A stretch of DNA of 64,000 nt. It comes from an uncultured Eubacterium sp. (lineage in GTDB: Bacteria; Bacillota; Clostridia; Lachnospirales; Lachnospiraceae). Position numbers and translations under genes: made by a program. Under the pieces are notes generated by a model that saw nothing but the letters and a program-made list of their open reading frames with translations, was not told the DNA's origin and ran no database searches. The DNA lies in contig CAJTXO010000012.1 in assembly GCA_910583555.1 (NCBI GenBank), positions 47,657-111,656 of the forward strand, given 5' to 3'. Below, one piece after another: positions 53,992 to 62,492 of this stretch (positions are counted from its first letter, which is position 1; the number at the start of each line of letters is the position of its first letter).

Positions 53992-54045
53992 TTGTCAATT
54001 TTATCTACTATTCAATATTTTTTAATTTGAGAGGAGGAGATTATC

Positions 54046-54306
54046 ATGAACACTCTTCAGAACACGATTTCTATAATGAAAACACTTCCGGAAGCAGATT
54101 TGGTCAAAATTCACGATTTTACGAAGAAACTTTCCAAGCGTCATGAACTTGAAGCGGTTGATGAAGCGGTTGGCAGATTTTTGCCACCAAAATCAAGGGA
54201 AGATATTTATAGGGACTTAGAAATCTCCAGAAAGCAAATTGAGATGGGACAATGTAGCAGTGCAGAAGAAGTGTTTAATGGGCTGGAACAAAGATACGGA
54301 TTTTGA
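54046..54306 (+). CDS. Antitoxin of a RelE/ParE-type toxin-antitoxin pair
   Basis: An 86-residue, charged, mostly helical protein starting behind gaggagg. It contains ISIMKTLPEADLVKIHDFTKKL and a C-terminal tail EVFNGLEQRYGF. It has no clear DNA-binding motif that I can name with certainty, but the size and the 29-base overlap with a downstream RelE/ParE-like gene make an antitoxin the best reading. The sequence is AT-rich compared with the rest of the window. No separate promoter was found. Confidence 0.75.
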   Translation: MNTLQNTISIMKTLPEADLVKIHDFTKKLSKRHELEAVDEAVGRFLPPKSREDIYRDLEISRKQIEMGQCSSAEEVFNGLEQRYGF

Positions 54307-54610
54307 AATTATATTTTCGGATGATGCTGAACGACAGTTAAAGAATATCCTCGATTATATTTTCTTTGAGCTTGGTAATGCACAGGCCGCCTATAATGTT
54401 GAACAGGACATGAAGCAAACTATCAAAATGCTTTCACATATAGCAGATAGTTTGAAACTGTGCGAGAACCCTCGTTTACACGAACTCGGATATAGAAGGA
54501 TTCATCTCAAGCACCATGATTATTTCTTACTTTACCAGATAGAGGGGAATACGGTCTATGTCGAAGCCATTTATCATGATTTGCAGAATTATGAGGATAT
54601 CTTTCGATAG
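54278..54610 (+). CDS. RelE/ParE-family toxin
   Basis: ATG at 54278 lies inside the end of the antitoxin gene, in another frame. The 110-residue product has the RelE/ParE fold pattern: FEIIFSDDAERQLKNILDYIFFELGN, LRLHELGYRRIHLKHHDYFLLYQI and VEAIYHDLQNYEDIF at the C-terminus. Such proteins either cut mRNA on ribosomes or inhibit gyrase; which applies is not clear. A degraded copy of its C-terminal half follows at 54769-54957. Confidence 0.85.
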   Translation: MGWNKDTDFEIIFSDDAERQLKNILDYIFFELGNAQAAYNVEQDMKQTIKMLSHIADSLKLCENPRLHELGYRRIHLKHHDYFLLYQIEGNTVYVEAIYHDLQNYEDIFR

Positions 54611-54768
54611 ATCAACCAATTGACATTTTGTTCTCATCAGATATAATACTGTTAGAAAGCATATCGGGGTTTTCGAGGATGTTGCGCTTAAATTGCAGGA
54701 CAGTCTGGTGTTTTTTGGAGTCAAGCCCTGATAGGAGCATTGTCAATTTTATAGGATATGAAACAAAC

Positions 54769-54957
54769 TACCAGACGCCTTTCTCAGGTGGCGGGAGTTT
54801 AAAACTATGCGAAAACACTCTTCTCCGTGACTGTGGATATCGGACAATTCATCTTAAACGCCATAATTATTTTATGCTATATAGGATTATAGACAATATA
54901 GTCCGTGTAGATGGCATTTATCATGATTTGCAGGATTATGAGAATTATTTTAAGTAG
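54769..54957 (+). pseudogene. Remnant of a second RelE/ParE-like toxin gene
   Basis: Bases 54789-54957 encode SLKLCENTLLRDCGYRTIHL and continue through YHDLQDYENYFK, which aligns with the C-terminal half of the intact toxin upstream (SLKLCENPRLHELGYRRIHL). The N-terminal half is absent or unrecognisable, and no matching antitoxin is seen. It is a diverged relic, not a recent copy. Confidence 0.8.
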
Positions 54958-55182
54958 TTTATCATAAAACTATAGAACAATCCGTCCAGCCTGTCCTGTC
55001 CAGGACATCTACGAAATTTTACGTTTTTCATACTTTAATAGTTGAATCTTATTTTAATATTACTGCATGAGTAGCGGAATTTGGGCGAATGTCCCCTGGC
55101 GGACCCCGTATCTTCCCTGCTGACAGCCGGTCATGTCCCTTCCGTTTTATTCTTTTATCTTTACATCCACTATCAACGATTT
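54958..55182. other. Intergenic stretch without recognisable gene
   Basis: This AT-rich stretch holds a short palindrome (gtcctgtccaggac, near 54992-55006) and no open frame with a ribosome binding site. It may be debris from earlier insertions. Confidence 0.5.
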
Positions 55183-55515
55183 CTACGTCCCATTTTTGCA
55201 GCATGCTGTCCTCACCTTTTCCGATTCTTCCTTTGTTTTATGTAAGTTTCTTTTGGATGCAATGATCTGTCTGATCCTGCGTTCCGAAAACCCGTACTTT
55301 TTAGCAATCTGTTTTACATTACTCCCATTGTATTCGGCTATAACGTGTTGGTGTAAACAATCGCTCGAATAAAAACGGAGGGGAAAGGTCAACTGTAAGC
55401 CTTTAAAGCATTGATAGATGCGGTATGCCGTGTCCATATCAAATTCTTCGGCGATCTCACTGTAAATGCCAGAAAGGTCTTTTGCGCTTACCCCCTCAAA
55501 AACCATGTCGCTCAT
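55183..55515 (-). CDS. Mor transcription activator family protein
   Basis: ATG at 55515 (aaggtggt upstream) gives a 110-residue protein; the frame is open to 55611 but lacks a start signal there. FDMDTAYRIYQCFKGLQLTFP and the helix-turn-helix YNGSNVKQIAKKYGFSERRIRQII match the Mor family first known from phage Mu middle-gene activation. In Clostridia such genes often sit in mobile elements. It lies downstream of an AbiEi-like fragment on the same strand. Confidence 0.8.
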   Translation of the reverse strand: MSDMVFEGVSAKDLSGIYSEIAEEFDMDTAYRIYQCFKGLQLTFPLRFYSSDCLHQHVIAEYNGSNVKQIAKKYGFSERRIRQIIASKRNLHKTKEESEKVRTACCKNGT

Positions 55516-55565
55516 TTTGGCACCACCTTCTGCTAAGCAAATTATTTTATTAAGTCTAGCAAAAT

Positions 55566-55597
55566 AAAAATGAAATTTGCACTCGCGTTTTTCCTTT
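55566..55597. repeat. 32-bp direct repeat, left copy
   Basis: aaaaatgaaatttgcact followed by cgcgtttttccttt. It matches 57993-58024 with one mismatch. The two copies flank a 2.4-kb segment holding the AbiEi fragment, palindrome copy 2, the RhuM gene and the Rpn-like gene. Confidence 0.85.
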
Positions 55598-55838
55598 AAG
55601 ATTTCCCCCAAAAATAAGCATCATCAACCCATACCGCCGTCACCTGTGTGGAAAACCCCAGCAGGTTCAGGGCCGTGTTCCCGCATGGGGCAATCGTCCA
55701 GTGATAGTTCCGGGCCAGCGCCTTTGCTATTGCGTCTGGGTCTGCCGCTACATATTCTTTCAGCATCTCGCTGTATTCCGGTTTTTCAAAGACGCCTTTC
55801 AAAATCCTCACTTCTTTGTTATAATAGAGACATATCAT
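55596..55838 (-). pseudogene. Fragment of an AbiEi/DUF6088-type antitoxin or regulator
   Basis: The readable part (GVFEKPEYSEMLKEYV, then ALARNYHWTIAPCGNTALNLLG) matches the core of type IV toxin-antitoxin AbiEi-like proteins. The usual N-terminal winged-helix region is missing and the C-terminus is cut after STQVTAVW, where it runs into the 32-bp direct repeat. No AbiEii-type nucleotidyltransferase is present. A perfect 10-base inverted repeat, cctcacttct (55806-55815) with agaagtgagg (55840-55849), flanks a TATTAT-like element at its start and may be an old operator. Confidence 0.65.
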
Positions 55839-55901
55839 CAGAAGTGAGGTATAGGATATGTCTTTTAAACTATGAGACGCTATCTTTGTCTACGGGTTCT
55901 G

Positions 55902-56065
55902 CTAGTGCATTGTACCGTTCATATTTCGCCAAATGGCTTGCCTGAATTTCCATCTGCCGCGTTGGCTTCATTCGACGATGCCACCGCATCGCCTCATTCA
56001 GCCGCCTTGCAGATGAAAATTCATTCTACGCCATTTGACTGAAAATGAACGGTACAATACACTAG
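55902..56065 (+). mobile_element. MITE-like imperfect palindrome, copy 2
   Basis: The outer arms ctagtgcattgtaccgttca (from 55902) and its near-perfect complement (ending 56065) give a 21-base terminal inverted repeat with one mismatch. The core, 55911-56056, is homologous to copy 1 at 50035-50154, in opposite orientation, and keeps about 26-28 central bases (cgatgccaccgcatcgcc region) that copy 1 lacks. It has no coding capacity. It fills most of the 350-base gap between the AbiEi fragment and the RhuM gene. Confidence 0.85.
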
Positions 56066-56188
56066 TGCGTGCGGAAAAGTGACAACAGAAGGATTTGTTG
56101 TTTTTGCAGGAACTGCTGTAAATGAAAAAACTTCCGCTAAGTCATTAAGTGCCGGCATGTAAAAAACAAATTAAAAGATGAGACCAAA

Positions 56189-57283
56189 ATGATGGCTGTA
56201 GTTTTGTACAAAAATACAGTGAAGGAGGCCGCCTATTTGAAAAATAAAGAAGGTGAAATCACCATCCGTTCCAGTGCAGCGGAATACTTAACATATGTTG
56301 CCTCTATCGGCGACCAGCAGGATAGTATTGAAATGCGCTATGAAGATGAGAATATATGGCTGACACAAAAGATGATGGCCACATTATATGATGTTGGTTT
56401 ACCGACGATAAATGAACATATTAAAAAAATATATGCAGATAGTGAATTAGAAGAGGCTGCAACTATTCGGAATTTCCGAATAGTTCAAACGGAAGGGTCA
56501 CGTCAGGTGACTCGTGATACAAAGCATTATAATCTTCAAATGATTATTGCTGTTGGATTCAAGGTGAATAACGAGCGAGCAGTGCAGTTTCGCAAGTGGG
56601 CAAATGGCATTGTGAAGGACTACACCATCAAAGGCTGGGTCATGGATGATGAACGCTTAAAGAATGGCGGTTCAATACTTACAACAGAATATTTTGACCG
56701 TTTACTTGAGCAGATTCGTGAAATCCGTCTGTCCGAGCGTAGGTTTTATCAGAAAATAACCGACATCTACGCTACAGCACTTGATTATGACCGTACTGCA
56801 AAAACAACAAAGCAGTTTTTTGCAAAGGTGCAAAACAAGATGCATTATGCGATACATGGACATACAGCGGCAGAGCTGATTTATGAGCGAGCAGATGCAG
56901 AAAAGCTTCATATGGGATTAACCACGTGGGCAGCAGCCCCAGACGGCAAAATCGTAAAAAGTGATGTGAGCGTTGCTAAGAACTATTTGAGTGAGCAGGA
57001 AATGCGTTCATTAGAGCGTATTGTATCCGCTTATTTGGATTTGGCAGAAGACCGCGCAGAACGCCATATTCCAATGACAATGGAAGATTGGTCAAAGCGT
57101 CTGGATTTATTCCTGATGGCTGATGACAGAGAGGTTCTTCAGGATGCAGGCAAAATCACAGCAGAGATTGCCAAGGTAAAAGCTGAAACCGAGTTTGAAA
57201 AGTACCGCGTTGTTCAGGATAGATTATTTATGTCTGACTTTGATAAGTACATGCTGGAATTAGAGGAAAACGCAAAGAAATAA
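56189..57283 (+). CDS. RhuM-family protein
   Basis: The 364-residue protein matches the virulence RhuM family: an N-terminal winged-helix-like part (EDENIWLTQKMMATLYDV, INEHIKKIYADSELEE), KHYNLQMIIAVGFKVN, FRKWANGIVKDYTIKGW, and a C-terminal LDYDRTAKTTKQFFAKVQNK and TAAELIYERADAEK region. RhuM genes are often in pathogenicity islands or mobile elements; their role is unknown. Two ATGs (56189, 56192) are possible starts, and the ribosome binding site is weak. The next gene follows by six bases. Confidence 0.88.
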   Translation: MMAVVLYKNTVKEAAYLKNKEGEITIRSSAAEYLTYVASIGDQQDSIEMRYEDENIWLTQKMMATLYDVGLPTINEHIKKIYADSELEEAATIRNFRIVQTEGSRQVTRDTKHYNLQMIIAVGFKVNNERAVQFRKWANGIVKDYTIKGWVMDDERLKNGGSILTTEYFDRLLEQIREIRLSERRFYQKITDIYATALDYDRTAKTTKQFFAKVQNKMHYAIHGHTAAELIYERADAEKLHMGLTTWAAAPDGKIVKSDVSVAKNYLSEQEMRSLERIVSAYLDLAEDRAERHIPMTMEDWSKRLDLFLMADDREVLQDAGKITAEIAKVKAETEFEKYRVVQDRLFMSDFDKYMLELEENAKK

Positions 57284-57289
57284 GACAGC

Positions 57290-57820
57290 GTGTTCACAAA
57301 TTTATTTCAGGACAAAAAATATCTGCTCCGACTGTATAAGGCACTTCACCCAGAGGACAGTAATGTAACAGAAGAAGATATAAAAGATGTTACTATCAAA
57401 CACATACTGGTAGACGCAGAGGTCAAAGTGCTTTATCAAGAGGACGAGGGCAACATAATCGGGCAGTATATTATCTTCTGCAAAGTATATAATGAACAGA
57501 GAAAGAAATACGGGCAGACAAAGAAAGCGGTAACGGAAACAATCCGTATCTGTAAAAACCGAAACGTGTTAAAAGAATATCTTGAAAGTAAAGAACAGGA
57601 GGTTGTAGACATTATGATGACATTGTTTGATGATGAGCAGATTTTGGAAGCATATGCAGAGGATATTAAAAACAATGAGGCAAGAAAAACAGCAAAAAGA
57701 TATGCGATTACTATGTTGGAAAAAGGGCGGATTTCAGTAGAAGAAATACTAGCTTTTTTCCCTGAGTTGACATCGGATGATGTAAAAGAAATTGAAAAAG
57801 GGGTTATGCAGTTAGTATAA
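57290..57820 (+). CDS. Rpn-family nuclease-like protein with internal deletion
   Basis: The 176-residue frame (GTG start) begins like Rpn/PD-(D/E)XK proteins (MFTNLFQDKKYLLRLYKALHPED) and ends like them (VYNEQRKKYGQTKKAVTETIRICK, KEQEVVDIMMTLFD). In related proteins as I recall them, about 100 residues with the nuclease core (GND...E.Q) lie between; here VTIKHILVDAEVKVLYQEDE joins the two ends directly. The frame is kept, so a protein could be made, but nuclease activity is unlikely. Ribosome binding site is not evident; translation may depend on the RhuM gene. Confidence 0.7.
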   Translation: MFTNLFQDKKYLLRLYKALHPEDSNVTEEDIKDVTIKHILVDAEVKVLYQEDEGNIIGQYIIFCKVYNEQRKKYGQTKKAVTETIRICKNRNVLKEYLESKEQEVVDIMMTLFDDEQILEAYAEDIKNNEARKTAKRYAITMLEKGRISVEEILAFFPELTSDDVKEIEKGVMQLV

Positions 57821-58165
57821 TCGACAAAACAATTTAATATCAAAATAACAGCGTAAAGGCGCATGGAACAGTAAAATTGTAAACCATGCGTTTTTTTGCG
57901 CCCAAAACGCAAAGAAATAATGCCCTGGTTTCGCCTCATGGTTTCCGTATCTGCAATATCCGCAAAATTGGAGCCAACAAAAATAGTCCAAGAAAAATGA
58001 AATTTGCACTTGCGTTTTTCCTTTTCAATTTCCGGAGACCCCGTTTCACTAATTCTTACATCAAATGCCCTAATTCTTACATTTCTCGTTTTTGAGCCGC
58101 CGGCTGTGGTACAATACTTCCGAAAATACTATTACACGTTGTAATACAGGAAAATGGAAGTAAGT
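57821..58165. other. Intergenic stretch with repeat copy and the promoter region of the LRR gene
   Basis: This gap holds the right copy of the 32-bp direct repeat (57993-58024), a twice-repeated aattcttacat (58049-58077) and a small inverted repeat tattac...gtaata (58130-58146) just upstream of the LRR-protein gene. No open frame with a convincing start is seen. A promoter is likely near tacaat (58110-58115), but its -35 is not clear. Confidence 0.45.
57993..58024. repeat. 32-bp direct repeat, right copy
   Basis: Matches 55566-55597 with one mismatch (aaaaatgaaatttgcact then tgcgtttttccttt). It marks the end of the AT-rich accessory patch. Confidence 0.85.
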
Positions 58166-61100
58166 ATGAGAAAAGAAAAAAGAGTAAAAGGAAAGAGGCT
58201 GTTGGCTGTTATAGTGGCTTCTGCGCTTGTATTGGGCGCGGTGCCCGCCGGAGCGCCCAGGGCGGTGCTGGCAGCGGAGGAAGGGCAGGCCGGGGGAGAG
58301 GCTGACCAGGTGCCGGATGGTGTTCAGGTTTCAGGAACGCTTGTAACAAGTGGAACAAATTTTAAAGGTACTACATTAGATTTAAGAGGAACGGGAATAA
58401 CCGGAATTGGAGAGAGAGCATTTTCCGGCAACAAAAATTTGGTAAAGGTATATCTTCCATCTACGCTGGAAAGCATAGGTGGAGCCGCATTCAAAGAAAA
58501 TGATGCCTTAAGTGAGGTGGTGTTTGAAGAAGATTCTAAGTTGGCTAGTATTGGATACGAGGCATTTTATCAGTGTGACAGCCTGACAACATTTTATCTG
58601 CCAGATTCTGTAAAAAGTATTGGATCTCAGGCTTTTTATTGGTGCAATTCGTTGTCATCCTTTGTGATTGGTGAAAACAGTCAGTTAGAAACAATTGCTA
58701 GCAGCGCGTTTGCTCACCATGGAGGGGGACAGCCGATGACGGGAAAGATTTGTTTTCCCAGTACGTTGCGAAGTATCGCTAAAAGCGCTTTTTATGGAGG
58801 CGCTAAGAAGTTATCTGTTGTAGAGTTTAAAAATAAGGATACAGAGCTTGAGGGATGCGGATTGGGTTGTGAAACCATGGTATTTCTCAGTGAGCCGGGA
58901 GGAAAGGTAGAACAGTATGCCAGGGATAACGGTTATCTTTTTAACCGTCCTTCGTCTTCGTTTGCGGTAAAAACATCGGATGGAAAGCCGCTGGAGTTTT
59001 TTTATGGGGATTTGATCAATTCGGCAGTTTTGGAACTGGAAGGCGTAACGGCCACAGCTAAATTTATAACAGAACCAGATAAGGATAGTACGGTAAACCT
59101 TTCTGACTGTCTCCTGTCCGGATTTGATACGAAAAAGGTAGGGGAACAGAACATTCGCTTTGCCTACAGTGAGTTGAGCGCGTCGATCCCCATCGCTGTC
59201 TATTACGATATGAGCACGGCGACGGTTTCCCGTATCTACACACAGACATATACCGGAGAGGAGATCAAGCCGGAATTCACGGTTACTATGAAAGCAGGCG
59301 AGACGATGACACTCCGTGAGGGAACGGATTATACTGTGAAATGGGAAAACAATGTGAATAAAGGCACGGCAACGGTTACGCTCACTGGGAAAGGAAGATA
59401 CAAAGGAACGAAACATTTCACGTTTGAGATTGAGGAGCAGTCAATCGGAAGCGCCATGCAGGTGAATCTGGCGAGCGAGACGCTTACCTGGACGGGAAAA
59501 GCATTAGAACCGGCTGTGAGCGTATTTCTCGGGAGCAGGGAACTTGATCCGGAGACGGATTATACGGTAGAATATACAAATAACGTCGGGCCGGGAACGG
59601 CGTACGCGACCGTGACGTGTAAGGGAAATTACAGCGGGAGCAGCACGAAACAATTTCAGATCGTCCGTGATATCGGGGAGGACATGGATGTCACGATCCG
59701 GGAAGCGGATTCCCTGATCTATACGGGTTATGAGTTGGAGCCGGAAGTTGTCGTGATGCTTGACGGGAAGCTGTTAAGTGCATACACGGATTACACGGTA
59801 GAATATAAAAATAGCATCATGCCCGGTGAGAACAGCGCATCTGTCATCATAACCGGAACGGGATTGTATACGGGAAAGCGGGAAATAAAATTTACGATCC
59901 TGCCGAAACAGGTTGAGGATTTGCTGGATGTCATCCTTGACAAAGAATCAATGCCGTATACGGGCGAACCGCAGATGCCAAAGGTGAAGGTAAAGATGGG
60001 TGATTATGAGTGGATCTACCTAAAGGAAGGAACGGATTACACACTTACCTACGCCGATAACACCGAGGTGGGAACAGCTTCGGTTACAGTGACATGTAAG
60101 GGGATCTATGCCGGACAGGCGAAGAAGAACTTTACGATCACACCGCTTGATATTTCGAAAGACGCGGTAGTTTCGCTCGAGAAAGAAGAATTCGAGTATA
60201 CGGGAGAGGAATTCAAACCGGCTGAGGAGGTGACGATCGGGGAGAAGAAACTCGTTTCTGGCACGGATTATACGGTAGAATATAAAAATAATATCCAGCC
60301 TGGCAGCGCGGAAGTGGAGGTCACTGGTAAAGGAAATTATAGCGGAACGGTCGTGAAATCGTTTGAGATCTACCGTGATTTTTCCGACGGGGTCAAGTTG
60401 TCGTTCGTAGAAAATGAACTGGAATTTACGGGAGCGGCAGTGGTGCCGGTGTTTACCGTGACGTGGGAAAAAATGGTGCTCGTTCCAGAGAAGGACTACG
60501 ACGTAAGTTACAAGAATAACATCAATGTCGGAACCGCGACTGTCACGGTGACAGGAAAGGGAGAATACCGGGGAAAGGCAGAGGCTGAGTTTACGATCAC
60601 AAAACGGGATATTGTCGATGAGATGGACTGCATTCTTGCCTACGATGAGATCGAGGCGACCGGAGGGGAACTGAAGCCGGGGGTAACTGTCCGGCTCGGG
60701 AATAAGACACTGATCGAGGATCACGATTATACGGTTGAGTACGCGGACAATATCGAGCCGGGAACCGCGACCGTTACGGTGACGGCAAAAGGAAATTATG
60801 AAGGTACGGCGGTTTTGAACTTCACGATCAAAAAGGCGGCAGCGGTAACGCCGGGTCCGTCAGAGACAGAAAAACCGGAAGAGAAGCCGGACGTGACGGA
60901 GACCGAAAAACCAGGCGGGGCGACAGATCCGTCCCAGCCGGGAAATGTGACGCCGGGAACACCGTCCGCTTCATCCAGTCCTTCTGGCCCTTCTAGCCCG
61001 TCCGATGACGACGATGCGGATGACGGAGAAGATGACGAAGATGACGCTTTTAGCGGAGGAAAAGCCGGGAAGGTAAAAAATCTGAAAGCGAAGAACGATA

Positions 61101-61345
61101 AGAAAAAATCGGTGACGTTGACGTGGGCCAAAGTTCCGAAAGCGAAAAGCTATCAGGTTCAGTATTCCACGAGCAAAAAGTTCAAGGGGAAGAAAACAAA
61201 AGTTGCGGGTAAGGCGAAGATCACGCTGAAAGGAATGAAGAAAAAGAAAACCTATTATTTCAAAGTCCGTGCCTGTACGAATGTCAATGGCAAAAAAGTG
61301 TACGGGGCGTGGAGCGCTGTGAAAAAGGTTAAGATCAGGAAATAG
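58166..61345 (+). CDS. Large secreted BspA-type LRR protein with seven Ig-like repeats
   Basis: ATG at 58166 follows ggaag; ATG 58154 has a ribosome binding site that is too close. The 1059-residue protein has a signal peptide, BspA-type leucine-rich repeats at about 55-250 (IGERAFSGNKNLVKVYLPSTL and similar), then seven repeats of about 76-80 residues (270-895), each with a YTG core and GTDYTVEYKNN followed by GTATVTVTGKGNY. A Pro/Ser and Asp-rich linker and a lysine-rich fibronectin-III-like C-terminus (about 970-1059) close it. The tail resembles the one of the GH43 protein. It is probably a surface adhesin. Confidence 0.85.
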   Translation: MRKEKRVKGKRLLAVIVASALVLGAVPAGAPRAVLAAEEGQAGGEADQVPDGVQVSGTLVTSGTNFKGTTLDLRGTGITGIGERAFSGNKNLVKVYLPSTLESIGGAAFKENDALSEVVFEEDSKLASIGYEAFYQCDSLTTFYLPDSVKSIGSQAFYWCNSLSSFVIGENSQLETIASSAFAHHGGGQPMTGKICFPSTLRSIAKSAFYGGAKKLSVVEFKNKDTELEGCGLGCETMVFLSEPGGKVEQYARDNGYLFNRPSSSFAVKTSDGKPLEFFYGDLINSAVLELEGVTATAKFITEPDKDSTVNLSDCLLSGFDTKKVGEQNIRFAYSELSASIPIAVYYDMSTATVSRIYTQTYTGEEIKPEFTVTMKAGETMTLREGTDYTVKWENNVNKGTATVTLTGKGRYKGTKHFTFEIEEQSIGSAMQVNLASETLTWTGKALEPAVSVFLGSRELDPETDYTVEYTNNVGPGTAYATVTCKGNYSGSSTKQFQIVRDIGEDMDVTIREADSLIYTGYELEPEVVVMLDGKLLSAYTDYTVEYKNSIMPGENSASVIITGTGLYTGKREIKFTILPKQVEDLLDVILDKESMPYTGEPQMPKVKVKMGDYEWIYLKEGTDYTLTYADNTEVGTASVTVTCKGIYAGQAKKNFTITPLDISKDAVVSLEKEEFEYTGEEFKPAEEVTIGEKKLVSGTDYTVEYKNNIQPGSAEVEVTGKGNYSGTVVKSFEIYRDFSDGVKLSFVENELEFTGAAVVPVFTVTWEKMVLVPEKDYDVSYKNNINVGTATVTVTGKGEYRGKAEAEFTITKRDIVDEMDCILAYDEIEATGGELKPGVTVRLGNKTLIEDHDYTVEYADNIEPGTATVTVTAKGNYEGTAVLNFTIKKAAAVTPGPSETEKPEEKPDVTETEKPGGATDPSQPGNVTPGTPSASSSPSGPSSPSDDDDADDGEDDEDDAFSGGKAGKVKNLKAKNDKKKSVTLTWAKVPKAKSYQVQYSTSKKFKGKKTKVAGKAKITLKGMKKKKTYYFKVRACTNVNGKKVYGAWSAVKKVKIRK

Positions 61346-61415
61346 ATTTTGCTGTTCAAACGATGCAATTCAGGCTATAATAGGTGGGAGACCATAAAAA
61401 TTAATGGAGCTGCTT

Positions 61416-62480
61416 ATGATTACGATTGGAATTTGCGATAACGACCCTGTTTTTTGTGATCATTTATATGACATGATCTGCCATAGCATGATCGGGGTTG
61501 ACGATTGGGATATTGGTATTTTTCACAATGGCGCTGGGATGAAGAGGGCGATCGATAACGGGACGTTTCAATGTCAGCTGGTGTTCATGGATGTGCTGCT
61601 GGACGGGGAAACGGGCCTGGAAACGGCAAAGTACATATGCGACCATTGTTCCTATACGGATCTGATCTTTGTTACCGCGTCGGATAAGCATGTGTATGAA
61701 TGTTTTTATTACCATGCGTTCGCCTATTTGTTAAAGCCGGTGTCGGAGGAGGATATTGCCCGCGAATTGCAGCGTTATCTGCAGAAACTGAACCATTCCT
61801 CCCAGTATCTGCTCATTACTTACAAGGGAGTAACACATCAGATTCCGATCCATTCCATTTTGTATATTGAAAGTAATCTGAGGAAGATTGCGATCCATAC
61901 GCAGCAGGCGACTTATTATTGTTACCAGAAGTTAAATGTAATGGCGGAGAAGCTGAAAAACAGAGGGTTTGTCCGTTGCCACCAGAGTTATTTGTTTGCT
62001 CTGGATAAGGTGACGAATTACAGCAATGTTCATGTATACATCCAGGACGTCCAGCTTCCGATCAGCAACCGCTACCAGGCGAAGGTGCAGGAATTGCTTG
62101 ACCGCACCGGGATCAGGGGAAACGAGCAGTTTCATGTGCCGCGGGCGGGACTGAACGAGGAACAGACGGATTGCGGCGCGCTGATCTGTATCCGGGACGC
62201 TTATCTCGGCTCTATCATACGGATCTGTCCGGAGCAGGAGATCATGATCGGGCGTGATGGTTCGGTAGCAGATATGATCATAAATCTCCCGCTTGTCAGC
62301 CGGTGCCATTGTACACTGATCTATCATTGTGGTATAATGAGATACGAGGTCATGGATCGGTCGTCAAACGGTACATTTGTTGACGGGAACAAACGCTTGC
62401 TGAAAAATGAGACATATCTTCTCAAACCGGGTAGCGAGATTTGTTTCGGGGATAAAGAAACAGTATACAAACTTGGATAA
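61416..62480 (+). CDS. Response regulator with REC, LytTR and C-terminal FHA domains
   Basis: ATG at 61416 lies seven bases after tggag; ATG 61404 is an alternative. The 354-residue protein has a receiver domain (acidic CDND near 8, phospho-acceptor Asp59 in VFMDVLL, VTAS, LKPV), a LytTR DNA-binding domain (about 130-225; ILYIESNLRKIAIHT, RCHQSYLFALDKV) and an FHA domain (about 275-354; MIGRDGSVADMIINLPLVSRCHC and DRSSNGTFVDG). FHA domains bind phosphothreonine. A TATAAT lies at 61376-61381. It starts an operon with an FHA protein and a Ser/Thr kinase, so it may be a kinase target or partner. Confidence 0.9.
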   Translation: MITIGICDNDPVFCDHLYDMICHSMIGVDDWDIGIFHNGAGMKRAIDNGTFQCQLVFMDVLLDGETGLETAKYICDHCSYTDLIFVTASDKHVYECFYYHAFAYLLKPVSEEDIARELQRYLQKLNHSSQYLLITYKGVTHQIPIHSILYIESNLRKIAIHTQQATYYCYQKLNVMAEKLKNRGFVRCHQSYLFALDKVTNYSNVHVYIQDVQLPISNRYQAKVQELLDRTGIRGNEQFHVPRAGLNEEQTDCGALICIRDAYLGSIIRICPEQEIMIGRDGSVADMIINLPLVSRCHCTLIYHCGIMRYEVMDRSSNGTFVDGNKRLLKNETYLLKPGSEICFGDKETVYKLG

Positions 62481-62492
62481 CAGGTGATTGAA

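Noticed and set aside
53970..58024. Integrated island with a duplicated tRNA-Leu 3' end
   Set aside because: No second copy of the tRNA 3' sequence was found downstream, and no integrase lies in the patch.
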